DNA of 64,000 nucleotides from Cyclobacterium sp. SYSU L10401 (GTDB lineage Bacteria; Bacteroidota; Bacteroidia; Cytophagales; Cyclobacteriaceae). The stretch lies in contig NZ_WOFO01000008.1 of assembly GCF_010993705.1 (NCBI RefSeq), forward strand, positions 203,231 to 267,230, written 5' to 3'. Of the stretch, positions 63,717 through 64,000 are shown one piece after another; position 1 is the first letter of the stretch, and every line of letters starts with the position of its first letter. The translations under genes were made by a program, and so were the position numbers. The notes below the pieces were generated by a model. The model was not told the DNA's origin. It saw only the letters and a list, made by a program, of their open reading frames with translations, and made no database searches.

Positions 63717-64000
63717 TCGAGTAGCCCGACCTGAGCCAAATGGCTCAGGTTGAGGCTCTCACACCACCAAGCGTACGGGTCTCGTACTTGGCGGTTCACT
63801 GGATTGTAGGTTGAGATTTGAGGTAATAGGAAAGCATGGATTCATACCCCTTCCTTCTCAGACGTGACAAAGTGATAGTCGTGATCAGAATCGGACTCTG
63901 AGCTACTGCCCATCCTCCTTTTCTGGTACGGCTCCAAGCATAAGCATGGTCTTGGTCAACGCCCAGTCTGATCAGGTTTTTACGTTTCCGCTCAGGCTTC
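63717..64000 (-). mobile_element. Group II intron, 3' end (partial, runs off window)
   Basis: On the minus strand the maturase C-terminus is followed by a hairpin (63752-63793, arms around CCGCCAAGTACG / CGTACGCTTGGTGG), GTGTGAGAG, then a second hairpin ACCTGAGCC/GGCTCAGGT (63729-63750) and GGGCTACTCGAT, all characteristic of the 3' end of bacterial group II introns (domains IV-VI). The 3' splice boundary is about 63716-63718, 12-14 bp after the fic stop. The 5' part lies beyond the window. Confidence 0.85.
63796..64000 (-). CDS. ltrA: Group II intron reverse transcriptase/maturase, C-terminus only
   Basis: The frame entering at 63999 reads KPERKRKNLIRLG, then DQDHAYAWSRTRKGGWAVAQSPIL, and ends QPTIQ-stop at 63796. 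These are the maturase X/DNA-binding blocks of group II intron-encoded proteins (RKGGW and NSPIL-like). The rest of the ORF continues beyond the window end. Confidence 0.88.
   Translation of the reverse strand, partial: KPERKRKNLIRLGVDQDHAYAWSRTRKGGWAVAQSPILITTITLSRLRRKGYESMLSYYLKSQPTIQ

Overview
The window looks like chromosomal DNA of a marine or aquatic Bacteroidota, most likely order Cytophagales and close to Cyclobacteriaceae (Cyclobacterium, Echinicola, Algoriphagus). This rests on family content: two SusC/SusD pairs, type IX secretion C-terminal tails, many Bacteroidota-type lipoproteins, DUF6544, DUF6526, DUF2911 and CHRD proteins, and several TAnnTTTG-like -7 elements. The genus is an inference; no rRNA or marker comparison was possible.

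Layout. 1-25 kb is a mixed housekeeping and envelope block: an M3 oligopeptidase cut by the window start, DinB-like protein, thioredoxin, DUF4442 protein, a lipoprotein made of six tandem CHRD domains, M48 protease, GH31 alpha-glycosidase, DUF6544 membrane protein, porin, M1 aminopeptidase, an RND/MMPL transporter, an EEP-family nuclease/phosphatase, a DUF2911 / penicillin-acylase / small membrane protein operon, and a fused trehalose-6-phosphate synthase/phosphatase. 24-44.4 kb is a polysaccharide utilisation region: a Nudix-type regulator with a degraded Nudix box, two SusC/SusD pairs each ended by a good intrinsic terminator, an alginate-lyase-family enzyme and two heparinase II/III-family proteins. 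A minus-strand operon (TsdA-like dihaem cytochrome, beta-barrel protein, thioredoxin) lies between the two heparinase-like genes, with a two-unit hairpin repeat at one junction and a GTGAT-N4-ATCAC Crp/Fnr-type palindrome at its promoter.

44.4-56.9 kb returns to core functions: surE with a coupled exported protein, ribBA, dnaG, an Mrp/ApbC-type ATPase with a NifU-like partner, a secreted M43 metalloprotease and a second T9SS cargo protein around a PASTA protein, and a rhodanese. 56.9-58.0 kb holds a DUF559 nuclease-like gene inside clustered hairpins and a direct repeat of about 60 bp. It is followed by a site-2-protease/HAD gene pair.

59.9-64 kb is an accessory tract starting at a CAU-anticodon tRNA. 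It contains a broken copy of the tRNA anticodon arm carrying an 18-bp palindrome, the decayed C-terminus of a tyrosine recombinase, a decayed AbiEi-like fragment, a lone CheY-like receiver, an AT-rich Fic protein with its own inhibitory motif, and the 3' end of a group II intron (maturase C-terminus plus terminal hairpins) inserted about a dozen bases after the fic stop. This reads as an eroded tRNA-associated island that still attracts mobile DNA.
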